Below are positions 43,037-52,267 of a stretch of 64,000 nt of DNA, one piece after another. The DNA comes from DASSNU01 sp035701265. Its GTDB lineage: Bacteria > Gemmatimonadota > Gemmatimonadetes > Gemmatimonadales > Gemmatimonadaceae. Position 1 is the first letter of the stretch; each line of letters starts with the position of its first letter. The notes under the pieces were generated by a model. It was not told the DNA's origin, did no database searches, and saw nothing but the letters and a program-made list of their open reading frames with translations. The stretch spans positions 248,001-312,000 of the forward strand of contig DASSNU010000020.1 in the NCBI GenBank assembly GCA_035701265.1. Direction: 5' to 3'. The position numbers and the translations under genes are program-made.

Positions 43037-44959
43037 CTACTCCCGACTGCCGATCTCCACGCCGTGCGCCACGGCCAGTTCCGTGACGTCCGCGGCCGGC
43101 AGCACGTTGTGCTCCACGAGCGCGTCGGCCACCGCCTGCACGGCGGTGCGATAGCGTCGGATAATGCGCTCGGCACGCGCGCCCTGCGCGGCGAGCAGCG
43201 TGCGGACGGCCGCGTCGATCTGCGACTGTAGCTGCGCGCTCACCGAGCCTCCCTGCGCGTTGGGATCCGCACTGATGAGGCCCACCTCGTCGCTCATCCC
43301 GAATTCACCCACCATGCGCCGCGCGATGCTCGTGGCGTGCACGAGATCGCTCCCCGCGCCCGACGTCACCGACTCCGGGCCGAAGAACACCAACTCCGCG
43401 GCGCGCCCGCCGAGTGCCTTGGCGATGACACCTTCCAGGTAACGACGCGGATGCAGGTGGCGGTCCGCCTCGGGTGCGAAGTGCGCTGCGCCGAGGGAGC
43501 GCCCGCGAGGCTCGATCGTCACCTTGTGCAGCTTGTCCTCGGGGCAGGTCACGAGCCCCACGATGGCGTGCCCCGCCTCGTGCACGGCGATCAGGCGACG
43601 CTCGCCTTCCTCGATCACCACGCCCGACCGGACGCGGCCGAGCAGCACCTTGTCGCGTGCCTGCTCGATGTGCGCGTTGCGGATGACATGGCTGTCCTGC
43701 GTCACGGCGATGATCGCCGCCTCGTTGAGCAAGTTGGCGAGCTCGGCACCGGAATGCCCCACAGTGAGCTGCGCCAGTCGCTCCAGGTTCACGTCCTCCG
43801 CCAACGGGGCATGTGCCGCCTGGATGCGCAGGATCTCGAGGCGATCGGCGGCGGTGGGTAGAGGCACTTCCACCACGCGATCGAAGCGCCCCGGGCGCCG
43901 TACGGCGGGGTCGAGCATGTCCTCGCGGTTGGTGGCGGCCATCCAGATCACACCCTCGCTCGCCGCCATGCCGTCCATCTCTACCAGGAGCTGGTTGAGC
44001 GTGACTTCTTCCTCTCCCGAGCGGTTGGGCCTGCCGCGCCGGCCGCCGAGGGAATCGAATTCGTCGATGAAGACGATGCACGGCGCCATCTCGCGTGCCT
44101 GCTTCGCGAGCGCGCGGATGCGGCGCGAGCCCACACCCACGTAGATCTCGTTGAAGTCGGAGCCGGCGGCGGTGATCACCGGGCAGCCGGCTTCGCCTGC
44201 TACGGCGCGGGCGAGGAGCGTCTTGCCCGTGCCCGGCGGGCCGATGAGGAGGACGCCCTTCGGGCAGCGGGCGCCGAGCGCGCGGAAGCGCTCCGGATCA
44301 CGGAGGTACGCGATGACGTCCCGCAGATCCGCCTGCGCTTCTCGTGCGCCTCCCACCTGCGCCATGGTGATCTGGCGGTCGGGGGGCGTCGCGATGAACC
44401 GGCTGGCCGCCAACCCGCCACGCTGGTGACGGACGATGACGAACCCCAGGAGACCGGTGACGACGAGCACGCCCAGGAGTTGAATCGCAAGCTGTGCCGA
44501 TGGCGTGGCGTGGTCGTCGGCCACGCGCACCTGCGCGCCGGAACGGCTCCAGCGCTCGAGGTCGGCCAGCGAGACGCCACGCGACGGGACGGTGGTGGCG
44601 ATCTGGCGGTGGGGAGTGCCGGCGATCGCGACCGGTGCGCGGAGCGTCACGACCAGGTGAGCGCCGCCGTCCTGCACGATGAGTTGGGCCACGCGGTGGC
44701 TCTCGATCGCCTCCGCCACGGTGGAGTAGGGGACCTCCACCAGCGCGGCCGGCGTGGGACGGAGAACGGCCCACAGCACGATCGCGACGGTGAGGAGCGT
44801 CGCGAGGACGAGCGCGAGCGGCCAGTAGCGAACCGGCCCGCGCCGTTGCGAGATGGCGAAGAGGTTCCGCACCCGCCAGTTGCGCCGCTCGCGGCGCGCT
44901 GGGCGGACATCGTTGTTGATGCGGGGTGCGGGCGAGGACGGCGTAGGAGGGGACGACAC
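43037..44959 (-). CDS. ftsH: FtsH-type ATP-dependent zinc metalloprotease
   Basis: About 640 residues from the GTG at 44959, a normal FtsH length; the open frame reaches 45283 but the extra region has no homology. Two N-terminal helices (about 45-66 and 158-178) enclose a periplasmic domain of about 90 residues. The AAA+ domain has LLIGPPGTGKTLLARAVAGE, CIVFIDEFDSLGGRRG and the second region of homology ATNREDMLDPAVRRPGRFD. The protease domain has the zinc motif HEAGH. It degrades misfolded or regulatory membrane and cytosolic proteins. Gene order gives no special partner. A genome may hold more than one FtsH, and the proline-rich N-terminal tail suggests this is a divergent copy. Confidence 0.9.
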   Translation of the reverse strand: MSSPPTPSSPAPRINNDVRPARRERRNWRVRNLFAISQRRGPVRYWPLALVLATLLTVAIVLWAVLRPTPAALVEVPYSTVAEAIESHRVAQLIVQDGGAHLVVTLRAPVAIAGTPHRQIATTVPSRGVSLADLERWSRSGAQVRVADDHATPSAQLAIQLLGVLVVTGLLGFVIVRHQRGGLAASRFIATPPDRQITMAQVGGAREAQADLRDVIAYLRDPERFRALGARCPKGVLLIGPPGTGKTLLARAVAGEAGCPVITAAGSDFNEIYVGVGSRRIRALAKQAREMAPCIVFIDEFDSLGGRRGRPNRSGEEEVTLNQLLVEMDGMAASEGVIWMAATNREDMLDPAVRRPGRFDRVVEVPLPTAADRLEILRIQAAHAPLAEDVNLERLAQLTVGHSGAELANLLNEAAIIAVTQDSHVIRNAHIEQARDKVLLGRVRSGVVIEEGERRLIAVHEAGHAIVGLVTCPEDKLHKVTIEPRGRSLGAAHFAPEADRHLHPRRYLEGVIAKALGGRAAELVFFGPESVTSGAGSDLVHATSIARRMVGEFGMSDEVGLISADPNAQGGSVSAQLQSQIDAAVRTLLAAQGARAERIIRRYRTAVQAVADALVEHNVLPAADVTELAVAHGVEIGSRE

Positions 44960-45381
44960 GACGGGGTCACCAGCGATGCGATCTACGACTGGACGGCATG
45001 CCGCGCGCGGAATGCTTGGCGGCGGTTGCCGTACGGAATCCGATTTGTGCGAACGTGCGGAGGGAGGTGTGGCGTGCCGGCGCTGCGTGCATCCGGTGTG
45101 CGTGCCGAGCGGCGGCCACCGCAAGCGCTCGCGTAGTGAAGACTCCGCTCGGGAGAGGAACGTAACCGGTGCGCTCGAGAAGCGCGCCGGCTCCAACTCG
45201 TGTGCGAGGCGGAACGGCGCGATGCCTTTCCGTGCGCCCCACACCTTCACCGGAAATCTAGCGGCGACGGAGGCGCCGGCCAACCGTGAGCGACATCACA
45301 TCGCGACGCCAGCGAAGGCGGTCGATCCCGTCCCTGGCGGACCGCGGTGGTCGAGCGCGTTCGCCTGGGTGCCGGGCGGCG
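44960..45381. other. Intergenic region upstream of ftsH
   Basis: About 420 bases. The ftsH frame continues open here without family resemblance, and I see no other gene. It must contain the ftsH promoter; no clear -35/-10 pair was found. Confidence 0.4.
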
Positions 45382-45636
45382 TCAGCGCTCGATGCCGCGC
45401 TCGTGACGTGCCGCCTCGGACACGGTCGCGTCGCCGTAGCGGGCGCGCATCCCCTCGCCGGTGAGCTGCCGCGTGAGGTGGTCGTCCAGCTCCGGGTGTC
45501 GGGCGGCGATCTGCCGGACCGTGGACGCCACGAAATCGCGCCGGGTGCCGGCGTCCATGTCGAAGGCGCCGGCGCGCAGCAGCTCGTGAAGCAGCTCCTG
45601 CCGTGCGGCGGTGAAGGCGACCTCTCGCTTGTCCAC
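45382..45636 (-). CDS. Small protein of unknown function (84 residues)
   Basis: The start is set by the ribosome binding site. On the minus strand GGGAGGA lies directly against an ATG at 45642, too close to use it, but seven bases before the GTG at 45636. The protein begins VDKREVAFTAARQELLHELL and is charged and helical throughout, with no signal peptide, membrane helix or known motif. It lies 80 bases downstream of the VWA gene and may share its transcript. I do not recognise a family. Confidence 0.6.
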   Translation of the reverse strand: MDKREVAFTAARQELLHELLRAGAFDMDAGTRRDFVASTVRQIAARHPELDDHLTRQLTGEGMRARYGDATVSEAARHERGIER

Positions 45637-45716
45637 GTGCATTCCTCCCGTGCCGCGATCCATGGTGTGAGCGGAGGGCATGCCGTGCACGACCCGTTCC
45701 CGCGGGCGCGGACAGG

Positions 45717-46988
45717 TCAGGACACGCGACGCGTCTTCCGGCGGAGGAAGTCCATGAGGATGAACTGGCCGAGCGTCATCGTGTTGGTGAAGTACGCCTT
45801 CCCGCGGCTGATCGCCGTCACGCGCTTGACGAACTCCACCAGGGCCCGGTCGCGCGCCAGCATGAACGTGTTGATCATGATGCCCGCGCGGCGGCACTCG
45901 GCCACCTCGCGCAGCGTGCGCGCCGTGATCATCGCGTCCAGCCCCATCGAGTTCTTGTAGATCGCCCCGTTGGGCATCGTCAGCGCGCTGGGCTTGCCAT
46001 CGGTGATCATCACGATCTGGCGCATGTCCTTCTTCTGTGCCAGGAGAATGCGCCGGGCGAGGACGAGCCCTTCGGCGGTGTTCGTGTGGTACGGGCCCAC
46101 CTGCGCCTGCGCGAGGCGCGCCAGCGGGATTTCCTCCGCCGAGTCGTGAAAGAGCACGACGCGCAGACTGTCACCCGGAAACTGCGTGCGGATGAGATGC
46201 GTGAGGGCGAGCGCCACCTTCTTGGCGGGGGTGAAGCGATCCTCGCCGTAGAGGACCATGGAGTGCGACGTGTCGAGCATGAGCACCGTGGCGCACGACG
46301 AGCGGAATTCCGCCTGGTGCACCATGAGATCGGGATAGTCGATGTCCGACACCCGCCCGGTGCGCGCGAGCGTGTTCCGCAGCGTCGCGCTGACGTCGAG
46401 ATTGAGCGTGTCGCCGAACTCGTACGGCTTGCTGACGGCGTCCGCCTCGATGCCGGTGGCGAGGTAGGGGGTGTCGTGGCTGCCGAGACTCGACTTGCCC
46501 AGGGAGCCGAGCAGGTGACGGAGCGTCTTGAAGCCCAGGAAGTCGATCCCCTTCTCGGTGAGCTGGAACTGCACGTCGCGCGACGCGGCGCGCGCCAGCC
46601 CTCCCGGCCCGGTGACCGGTTGATGTCCGGCAGGCATCTGCGGAGGAGCATCCACGGTGAGATATCCCTCCTGCACCAGGCGCTCGATGAGCTGATCGAG
46701 GAGTCGCGCCAGTTGCGCGCTCCCGTCGGCATCATCGGCATCGCCGCGCAGGGCGTTCAACATCTCCGGGGTGAACTGTCCGCTCTCCAGCAGGGCATCG
46801 AGGATGGCCTGTCGCAAGGCGTCGAGCGACCGGTCGCCGTCGTCGCCGGGGTCCCCCCAGTACGGATGGCGGCCCTCGCCGGCGAAGCCGGACTGCAGTA
46901 GAAAATCCGCCAGGCGGTCGAGCAATGCCTGAAGGTCGACCGCATCGGCCGCTGCTTCGTTGAATCTCGTGTACGTGTGGTGACGCAC
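45717..46988 (-). CDS. VWA-domain protein partnered with a MoxR/ChlI-like ATPase
   Basis: About 423 residues. The GTG at 46988 has GGAGG six bases upstream, better than the in-frame GTG at 47027. The N-terminal half (1-220) is helical and variable. The C-terminal VWA domain has the metal-site motif DTSHSM near 248-253, followed by GDSLRVVLFHD, YHTNTAEGLVLARRIL with the conserved Thr, and IVMITDGKPSAL. VWA proteins of this kind act with an AAA+ ATPase in a chelatase- or chaperone-like complex that remodels a target. The ATPase is encoded 0.7 kb upstream on the same strand, with a GNAT gene between. Confidence 0.85.
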   Translation of the reverse strand: MRHHTYTRFNEAAADAVDLQALLDRLADFLLQSGFAGEGRHPYWGDPGDDGDRSLDALRQAILDALLESGQFTPEMLNALRGDADDADGSAQLARLLDQLIERLVQEGYLTVDAPPQMPAGHQPVTGPGGLARAASRDVQFQLTEKGIDFLGFKTLRHLLGSLGKSSLGSHDTPYLATGIEADAVSKPYEFGDTLNLDVSATLRNTLARTGRVSDIDYPDLMVHQAEFRSSCATVLMLDTSHSMVLYGEDRFTPAKKVALALTHLIRTQFPGDSLRVVLFHDSAEEIPLARLAQAQVGPYHTNTAEGLVLARRILLAQKKDMRQIVMITDGKPSALTMPNGAIYKNSMGLDAMITARTLREVAECRRAGIMINTFMLARDRALVEFVKRVTAISRGKAYFTNTMTLGQFILMDFLRRKTRRVS

Positions 46989-47112
46989 GTCCGACCTCCA
47001 CGAATGCCGCGTGTCGCTCCCCGACACGCTTCCAGCCGGCGCTCCCGGTCCGGCGCCGTCGAACGGGCGCCGTCGTTCTTTTCTTTCTCTTCCTCAGCGC
47101 AGCGCGTGCACG

Positions 47113-47688
47113 TTACGCGATGCTGCGGACGCGGAGATGCTCGGCGATGGCGAAGCCCAGTGCATCCCAGGCGCCGTTGGCATCGGCGGCGTGCACCACG
47201 CTGTGCAATCGCATCTGCGTCAGCCCGCGCGAGCGGCACCACGCCACGGCGTCGTCCACGAGGTGGCGCAGCACGCCCGTGCGCCGCGCCTCGGGGCAGA
47301 CGTAGGCGGACGTGAGATACCCGTACCGTGCCGGGAGCATGAGGGGATATCCCTCGCTCTCCAGACACCGGAGCATGCCGACCGGCGTGCCGTTTCGGAA
47401 CGCGAGCAAAGTGATCTCCCGCGGCGAGGCAAGCTGCCGTGCGAAGAGACTCCGGGCTCTCGCACGGAGCGCCGCGCGCGGCCGCGCGTACAGCGGATTC
47501 TCGCGATGCTCCTCCAGCAGCGCGAGACGGAGCGCGGTGATCGTGTCGATGTCCGCCTGCGTGGCGGCGCGCACCATGACCGGAGGGAGCGCGCTGGTGG
47601 GTGCAGCGCTTCCGGTGCGCGTGGACGCGCCGGCGGCGTGCGGCGCGCGCTCGATGCGCGCGGTCGCGGAGTGCGTGTGTGCCGGCAT
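47113..47688 (-). CDS. GNAT family N-acetyltransferase
   Basis: A 191-residue protein from the ATG at 47688, which shares one base with the stop of the ATPase gene (TGATG), indicating coupled translation. The first 37 residues are unrelated and low in complexity; an internal Met (about residue 38) may be the true domain start. MVRAATQADIDTITALRLALLEE opens the GNAT fold. LTSAYVCPEARRTGVLRHLVDDAVAWCRSRG is the acetyl-CoA-binding motif A, and MRLHSVVHAADANGAWDALGF is motif B. Substrate unknown; its place between AAA+ and VWA genes is unusual. Confidence 0.82.
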   Translation of the reverse strand: MPAHTHSATARIERAPHAAGASTRTGSAAPTSALPPVMVRAATQADIDTITALRLALLEEHRENPLYARPRAALRARARSLFARQLASPREITLLAFRNGTPVGMLRCLESEGYPLMLPARYGYLTSAYVCPEARRTGVLRHLVDDAVAWCRSRGLTQMRLHSVVHAADANGAWDALGFAIAEHLRVRSIA

Positions 47689-49163
47689 CACGCGGTCAGT
47701 CCGCCGCCGAAGAGATCCTGCCCGGGGCGGCGGCGTTCGGGCGCGGCGGCACGGGCGTACTCGCCCGCGTCGGAGCGCGACAGCTTGCGCCGCGCGACCA
47801 GCGCCTCGAGTATCAGCTCGCACGCGGCCACGGTGCCTTCCGCATCGTCCTGCGGCGCCAGCCCCACGTGGTGCACCAGGGGCACCAACCCGGGCACGCG
47901 CGAGAATCCCTCGAGCACCGCAGGCGCCGCCACGTCATCGGTGATCTGCAGCGCATTGCCGCCATCGAACCAGATCACCATGTCGTCGGTGTCCAGCGGA
48001 CCGGCGCGCTCGCGAAGGGTCGCGTCGGCCGCCCGGCGAATGAGCTCCTGCGCGATCGCATGCGATCCCACCAGCTCTCCCTCGTACTCGAGCTCGATCT
48101 TGCCGGTGATGGCCGGAATGGCGGCGTACACATCGGCAATGCGCGGCACGACCTCCGCGGCGCCGGTGCGCAGGGCGCGCTGCTCGGCGCTCGAGATGGC
48201 GTCCTCCAGCACGGCGATCGGCATGCGCTGCGACACGCCCGACCGTTTGTCGATGCGCTTGTCGGTGCGTGCCTCGAAGGCCACGCGCTCGATCACCTCG
48301 GCGACGATCTCGGGCACGCGCACCGGCGCCCCATCGCGCTGCACCCACGATTCGCTCTGCGTGATGGTCATGCCGAGCTCGACCGCCGCGGGGTAGTGCG
48401 TGACGATCTCGCTCCCGATGCGATCCTTGAGCGGCGTGATGATCTTGCCGCGCGCGGTGTAGTCCTCCGGATTGGCGGTGAAGCACAGCAGCACGTCGAG
48501 CGGGAGGCGTACCGGGTAGCCTTTGATCTGGACGTCCCCCTCCTGCATGATGTTGAACAGCCCCACCTGAATCTTTCCCGCCAGATCGGGGAGCTCGTTC
48601 AACGCGAAGATGCCGCGGTGTGCGCGCGGCAGCATGCCGTAGTGAATGGTCAGCTCGTCCGACAGCAGGTGCCCGCCGCGGGCCGCCTTGATGGGATCGA
48701 CGTCGCCGATGATGTCGGCGATCGTGACATCGGGCGTGGCGAGCTTCTCGACGTAGCGGTCCTCGCGCGTGATCCACGCGATCGGCGTGTCGTCGCCGGC
48801 ATCGGCCAGCAGTGAGCGCGCGAACTTGGAGATGGGGGCGAACGGATTGTCGTTCACCTCGCTCCCCGCGACGATCGGCATCACGTCATCGAGCAGCGCC
48901 ACGAGCGAGCGCAGGATGCGGGACTTGGCCTGCCCGCGCAGGCCGAGGAGGATGAAGTTGTGGCGCGAGAGCAGGGCGTTGAGCACCTGCGGGACGACGG
49001 TGTCTTCGTACCCGACGATGCCCGGAAAGACCGGCTCGCCCGTGCACAGCCGGGAGAGCAGGTTCGCGCGGATCTCATCTTTTACCGAACGCCGCGGATC
49101 GTGGCGTGTGGCGTAGGGGGAGCGCTTGAGGGCGCCCAACGTCTGAGGGAGCGTAGACGGCAC
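47688..49163 (-). CDS. MoxR/ChlI-like AAA+ ATPase
   Basis: About 491 residues. A GGAG six bases before the GTG at 49163 supports that start over the TTG at 49178. FILLGLRGQAKSRILRSL is a modified Walker A (GLRGQAKS). GIFALNELPDLAGKIQVGLFNIMQEG matches the Walker B and pre-sensor region of magnesium-chelatase-type AAA+ proteins. LLCFTANPEDYTARGKIITPLKDRIGSEI is sensor 1 and the arginine-finger region. These proteins pair with VWA partners to insert cofactors or mature complexes. The VWA partner lies downstream on the same strand. Confidence 0.85.
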   Translation of the reverse strand: MPSTLPQTLGALKRSPYATRHDPRRSVKDEIRANLLSRLCTGEPVFPGIVGYEDTVVPQVLNALLSRHNFILLGLRGQAKSRILRSLVALLDDVMPIVAGSEVNDNPFAPISKFARSLLADAGDDTPIAWITREDRYVEKLATPDVTIADIIGDVDPIKAARGGHLLSDELTIHYGMLPRAHRGIFALNELPDLAGKIQVGLFNIMQEGDVQIKGYPVRLPLDVLLCFTANPEDYTARGKIITPLKDRIGSEIVTHYPAAVELGMTITQSESWVQRDGAPVRVPEIVAEVIERVAFEARTDKRIDKRSGVSQRMPIAVLEDAISSAEQRALRTGAAEVVPRIADVYAAIPAITGKIELEYEGELVGSHAIAQELIRRAADATLRERAGPLDTDDMVIWFDGGNALQITDDVAAPAVLEGFSRVPGLVPLVHHVGLAPQDDAEGTVAACELILEALVARRKLSRSDAGEYARAAAPERRRPGQDLFGGGLTA

Positions 49164-49608
49164 GAACGACTCCAGCAACGAGGGAGAGGTGCATCCGGCA
49201 CGGAGCGGGGCACCTCCGTCAGCCTACACCGTGGGGCGCCTCGCGCGCCAGTGGGACGAGCCGATGCGGCAGGCGTGCCATGCAGCGCGTTGGCGTGCGG
49301 GCACCCAGCCGCCGGCCGCCGGGACCACCGAGCTACAAACGACCGTGACGCAACCACTTGTGCGCCGGGCGCGCACCGGTGCGGCGCCGCAACAGCGTGC
49401 GGCTCGCTCCACAGCGCGTACCGCGGCTGTGGCTCGAACGCCGACGCGCACACAATGTGCAGTGGCGCTCGCACATGGAGGACATGCCCACGGTTGGTGC
49501 AGCGGAGTGGAGGCAAGGCTCGCCGTGCCGGTGCTGTCGGTGTGTTGCCGGTGCGATGGGTCTCGAGGGGGACGCCCGAGCGGCGCTGTGGCCGCGAGGG
49601 GGTTGCCC
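49164..49608. other. Gene-free region upstream of the AAA+ gene
   Basis: About 445 bases between divergent genes. All open frames are Arg/Ala/His-rich shadows. The promoter of the leftward AAA+/GNAT/VWA group must lie here but is not clear. Confidence 0.4.
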
Positions 49609-49636
49609 TTGACACTGCCTCGCCGTGCGGCATAAT
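49609..49636 (+). promoter_or_regulatory. Sigma-70-type promoter for the 60-residue lipoprotein
   Basis: TTGACA (49609-49614) and CATAAT (49631-49636) are separated by 16 bases, close to consensus. The RNA start would fall near 49643, about 80 bases before the ATG. Confidence 0.75.
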
Positions 49637-49723
49637 AGACCGCCTAGGCCACCACGCCGTGTTGCCTGGAGCGCGTGCATGGCAGAGCGGTTCGGATTTC
49701 ATCTTCCCACAAGGAGCGAATTG

Positions 49724-49906
49724 ATGAAGCGCCTGGCTCTTGCTGCTGTCATCCTGACGGTCGCGATTGCGTGCAAGCCGAAGGACGAGAACGCGGCGAT
49801 GGATACGGCCGCGCCCGCGATGGCCCCCGCGCCCGCGACCACGGACACCGCGATGCACGATACGACGATGATGCACGACACGACGGACACGTCTCAAGCG
49901 CACTAG
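49724..49906 (+). CDS. Small lipoprotein (60 residues), Thr/Asp/Met/His-rich
   Basis: The ATG at 49724 has AAGGAG seven bases upstream; a longer in-frame version from 49625 is rejected because it overlaps the promoter. The signal peptide MKRLALAAVILTVAIAC places the lipidated Cys at 17. The mature part is about 44 residues of Lys, Ala, Pro, Thr, Asp, Met and His, ending TTDTSQAH, with MHDTTMMHDTTD as an internal repeat. It should be a small disordered outer-membrane lipoprotein. The Met/His content could bind metal, but that is speculation. It has its own promoter and terminator. Confidence 0.8.
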   Translation: MKRLALAAVILTVAIACKPKDENAAMDTAAPAMAPAPATTDTAMHDTTMMHDTTDTSQAH

Positions 49907-49928
49907 TCGTCGATCTGCCATGCACGAA

Positions 49929-49963
49929 ACGGGGCGCGTTCCGCACTGCGGAACGCGCCCCGT
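49929..49963 (+). terminator. Strong hairpin after the small lipoprotein
   Basis: A perfect 16-base-pair stem (49929-49944 with 49948-49963) with an ACT loop, 22 bases after the stop. It lies between two convergent genes and lacks a T run. Confidence 0.8.
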
Positions 49964-50042
49964 GTGCATCGGCCACTGAGTGCGGCGACCCGCTCCGGCA
50001 TGCTGCACGTGAGCTCCGCCCGGCCGCATCGCGCGATGCGTT

Positions 50043-51047
50043 TCAGCTGCCGTGGTGCGTTCGCCACCAGCGGAACGCGTCGGGGATGGCGTCCGCGGCG
50101 TGCACGGGAGGCGTCCACCCCAACTCGCGGTGTGCGCGCGCAGAGGAGAACGGGTTGTCGCGCGTGAGAAAGGTCGCCGTGGTGCGCAGCGAGCCGGCGA
50201 GCTCACGCGCGCCCGCCAGGCGGACGGGGAGCGCCGCCGCGCGTGCAGCGCCGGTCATCACGCTCGCAGCGATCGACCGCGTGGTGATGGCGCGCTCCAA
50301 CCCGAGCGCCGCCAACTGAACGAAGCGCGCGAGCGTCACCTCATCATCGTTGGCCAGATTGTATGCCTGTCCACCGGCCGCGTCGGTGCGGGCGGCGCGC
50401 ACGATGCCATCGGCCACGTTGGCCGCGTGCACGATGGCGAGCGTGTGCCGTCCGCCGTCCGGGAGCAGCATGATGCCGCGCTGGAGGATCCGTGCGGCGC
50501 GCGGAATGAACTGGCGGTCGCGTGCCCCGTAGACCACGGCAGGGCGCACCGCGGTGCTCCAGACGCGTCCTTCCGCGTGCGCCTCGAGCACCAACGCCTC
50601 GGCGGCACGCTTCGAGCGCGCGTAGTAGCTGTCGTCCGCTCCGGCGGTGGCCGGCACCGATTCGTCCGTCGCGCCATCGCGATATCGACTGCGGGCGCCG
50701 TAGACGGCCACGCTGCTCACCAGCACCAGGCGCGCACCCGATGCCGCGGCCGCGAGCAGGGCGTGCTGCGTTCCGACGACGTTCGCTCGGTGGAACGCCT
50801 CCCACGACGCACGGGGAGTGAGGAGCGCGGCCGCGTGCACGAGCACGTCGCACGCGCGCGCCGCGCGCTGCATCGCATCCGGATCGGCCAGGTCGCCGGC
50901 CACGAGCTCCGTGCCTGTCGCGGCAAGCCATGCCGCTGCGCGCGGGTCGCGGACGAGCGCGCGCACCTCCCACCCGTCGTGCAGATACCGGCTCGCCACG
51001 TGCGAGCCGACGAGCCCGGTGGCGCCCGTCACCAGGGCGCGCGGCAT
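50043..51047 (-). CDS. NAD-dependent epimerase/dehydratase (extended SDR)
   Basis: A 334-residue extended short-chain dehydrogenase. ALVTGATGLVGSHVA is the NAD(P)-binding glycine motif, VSSVAVYG holds the catalytic Ser, and YYARSKRAAEALVLEA is the YxxxK active site. The C-terminal part fits sugar or steroid-type epimerase/dehydratase relatives. The ATG follows the ygfZ stop with no gap (TGAATG), so the two are co-transcribed. The substrate cannot be assigned; distance from the EPS genes and the ygfZ link argue against a direct EPS role. Confidence 0.85.
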   Translation of the reverse strand: MPRALVTGATGLVGSHVASRYLHDGWEVRALVRDPRAAAWLAATGTELVAGDLADPDAMQRAARACDVLVHAAALLTPRASWEAFHRANVVGTQHALLAAAASGARLVLVSSVAVYGARSRYRDGATDESVPATAGADDSYYARSKRAAEALVLEAHAEGRVWSTAVRPAVVYGARDRQFIPRAARILQRGIMLLPDGGRHTLAIVHAANVADGIVRAARTDAAGGQAYNLANDDEVTLARFVQLAALGLERAITTRSIAASVMTGAARAAALPVRLAGARELAGSLRTTATFLTRDNPFSSARAHRELGWTPPVHAADAIPDAFRWWRTHHGS

Positions 51048-52115
51048 TCAGAGCGGGAAGGGAAGCATGGTCACGTCGCCGCGAGACTCCTCACCCTCCC
51101 AGCGGACGACGAGCGTGGTGCCGGGTTCGATCTCCCGGCGCACCATGGCGAGCGCCACCGCGCCCAATCGCGGCGAGAGCGCCGAGCTCCGCACGTCTCC
51201 CACGATCTTGCCGCCATCGCTCACGAGCGTCGCGCCCGCAGGGGGCGGCATGTCGTCGCCGCAGAGGAGGCCGCGCAACTGGCGGTTCACGTGCCCGCGA
51301 AAGTGCACGCGCGCCACGACTTCCTGTCCGATGTAGCACCCTTTGGTATACGAGATGGCACCGATGTCGTCGAGATTGACCTCCTGCGGGATGGTCGTGT
51401 CGTCCATGTCGAATCCCCACGCCGGCGTTCCCGCCTCGATGCGCGCGATCTCCCACGCGAGATGCCCCGCAGGCGTTGCGCCCGCGCTGACGACCCGGCG
51501 CCACGTGTCGGCGAATGCCGCAGGCGCCAGGAGCACCAGAACCCCGTCGAGTCCCAGCGATGGCCACCGCACCAGGTGTCCCGCCGTGCCGCTCGCCTCG
51601 AACTGCCGGTGCCCCCATCGAGGAAGTGCAGCCAGCGACGCCGCATCCACGTCCAGCGCGGTGGCGAGGAGCCGTGCCGCGCGCACGCCGACGATCGCCA
51701 GCACGCGCCACTGCTCGGACTGGTCGGTCACGCGCGCGAAGCGCGGATTGACGAACTTCCTGATCGCGCCCATCCACCCCGGCGCTGCCGGCGCGGAGGT
51801 GAGCGTGAGCAGCGCGCCGTCGAGTGACAGGATCTGCACGTCGGCCAGGACCTTCCCCTTGGGGGTGAGGGCGACAGCGATCTGCCCGCACCCGGGGGTG
51901 AGCGCGGCGACGTCGCTCGTGACGAGTCCGGAGAGCGTCTCCGCCGCGCGCGCGCCTTCGAACCGCAGGATGGTGTAGCCCGAGCGGTCCACCATCATCG
52001 CGCCCGTCCGCAACGCATCGTACTCGGCGCTCACGTCGCCGTAGTGCAGGATGGTGGGACGCCCGGCCACATCGCCGATCGCGGCACCGACCGAACGTGC
52101 GGGCTCGGAGCTCAT
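51048..52115 (-). CDS. ygfZ: YgfZ/GcvT-fold folate-binding protein
   Basis: A 355-residue protein. The family signature K-G-C-Y-I-G-Q-E (KGCYIGQEVVARVHFRG) is complete, with the conserved Cys. The N-terminal HYGDVSAEYDALRTGAMMVDRSG matches the GcvT-like fold. YgfZ binds tetrahydrofolate and supports assembly or repair of iron-sulfur proteins. The ATG at 52115 is chosen. The open frame runs on to 53813 but that part is only a shadow of the glcF gene. The iron-sulfur glycolate oxidase subunit GlcF is encoded directly upstream, a sensible client. Confidence 0.9.
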   Translation of the reverse strand: MSSEPARSVGAAIGDVAGRPTILHYGDVSAEYDALRTGAMMVDRSGYTILRFEGARAAETLSGLVTSDVAALTPGCGQIAVALTPKGKVLADVQILSLDGALLTLTSAPAAPGWMGAIRKFVNPRFARVTDQSEQWRVLAIVGVRAARLLATALDVDAASLAALPRWGHRQFEASGTAGHLVRWPSLGLDGVLVLLAPAAFADTWRRVVSAGATPAGHLAWEIARIEAGTPAWGFDMDDTTIPQEVNLDDIGAISYTKGCYIGQEVVARVHFRGHVNRQLRGLLCGDDMPPPAGATLVSDGGKIVGDVRSSALSPRLGAVALAMVRREIEPGTTLVVRWEGEESRGDVTMLPFPL

Positions 52116-52267
52116 GGCTGGTCCCGCAGCGGGGGAGAGGGCGGCGTGGTGCGGAGGGACCGGCGCACGCCACCGGCGCGCGCGCGGCGCGCGCGCGTCT
52201 CTGGCATCGGACATACACGGTCGACGCGCGGCATACGTTGAAGCTAACGGTACCGAGCGCGAACGCG

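Noticed and set aside
44960..45283. N-terminal extension of FtsH
   Set aside because: The extra 108 residues lack homology and would put an unlikely tail before the first membrane helix; GTG 44959 gives the normal family length.
49189..49635. 148-residue plus-strand open frame upstream of the small lipoprotein
   Set aside because: Low-complexity Arg/Ala/Thr sequence that runs into the sigma-70 promoter; typical high-G+C chance frame.
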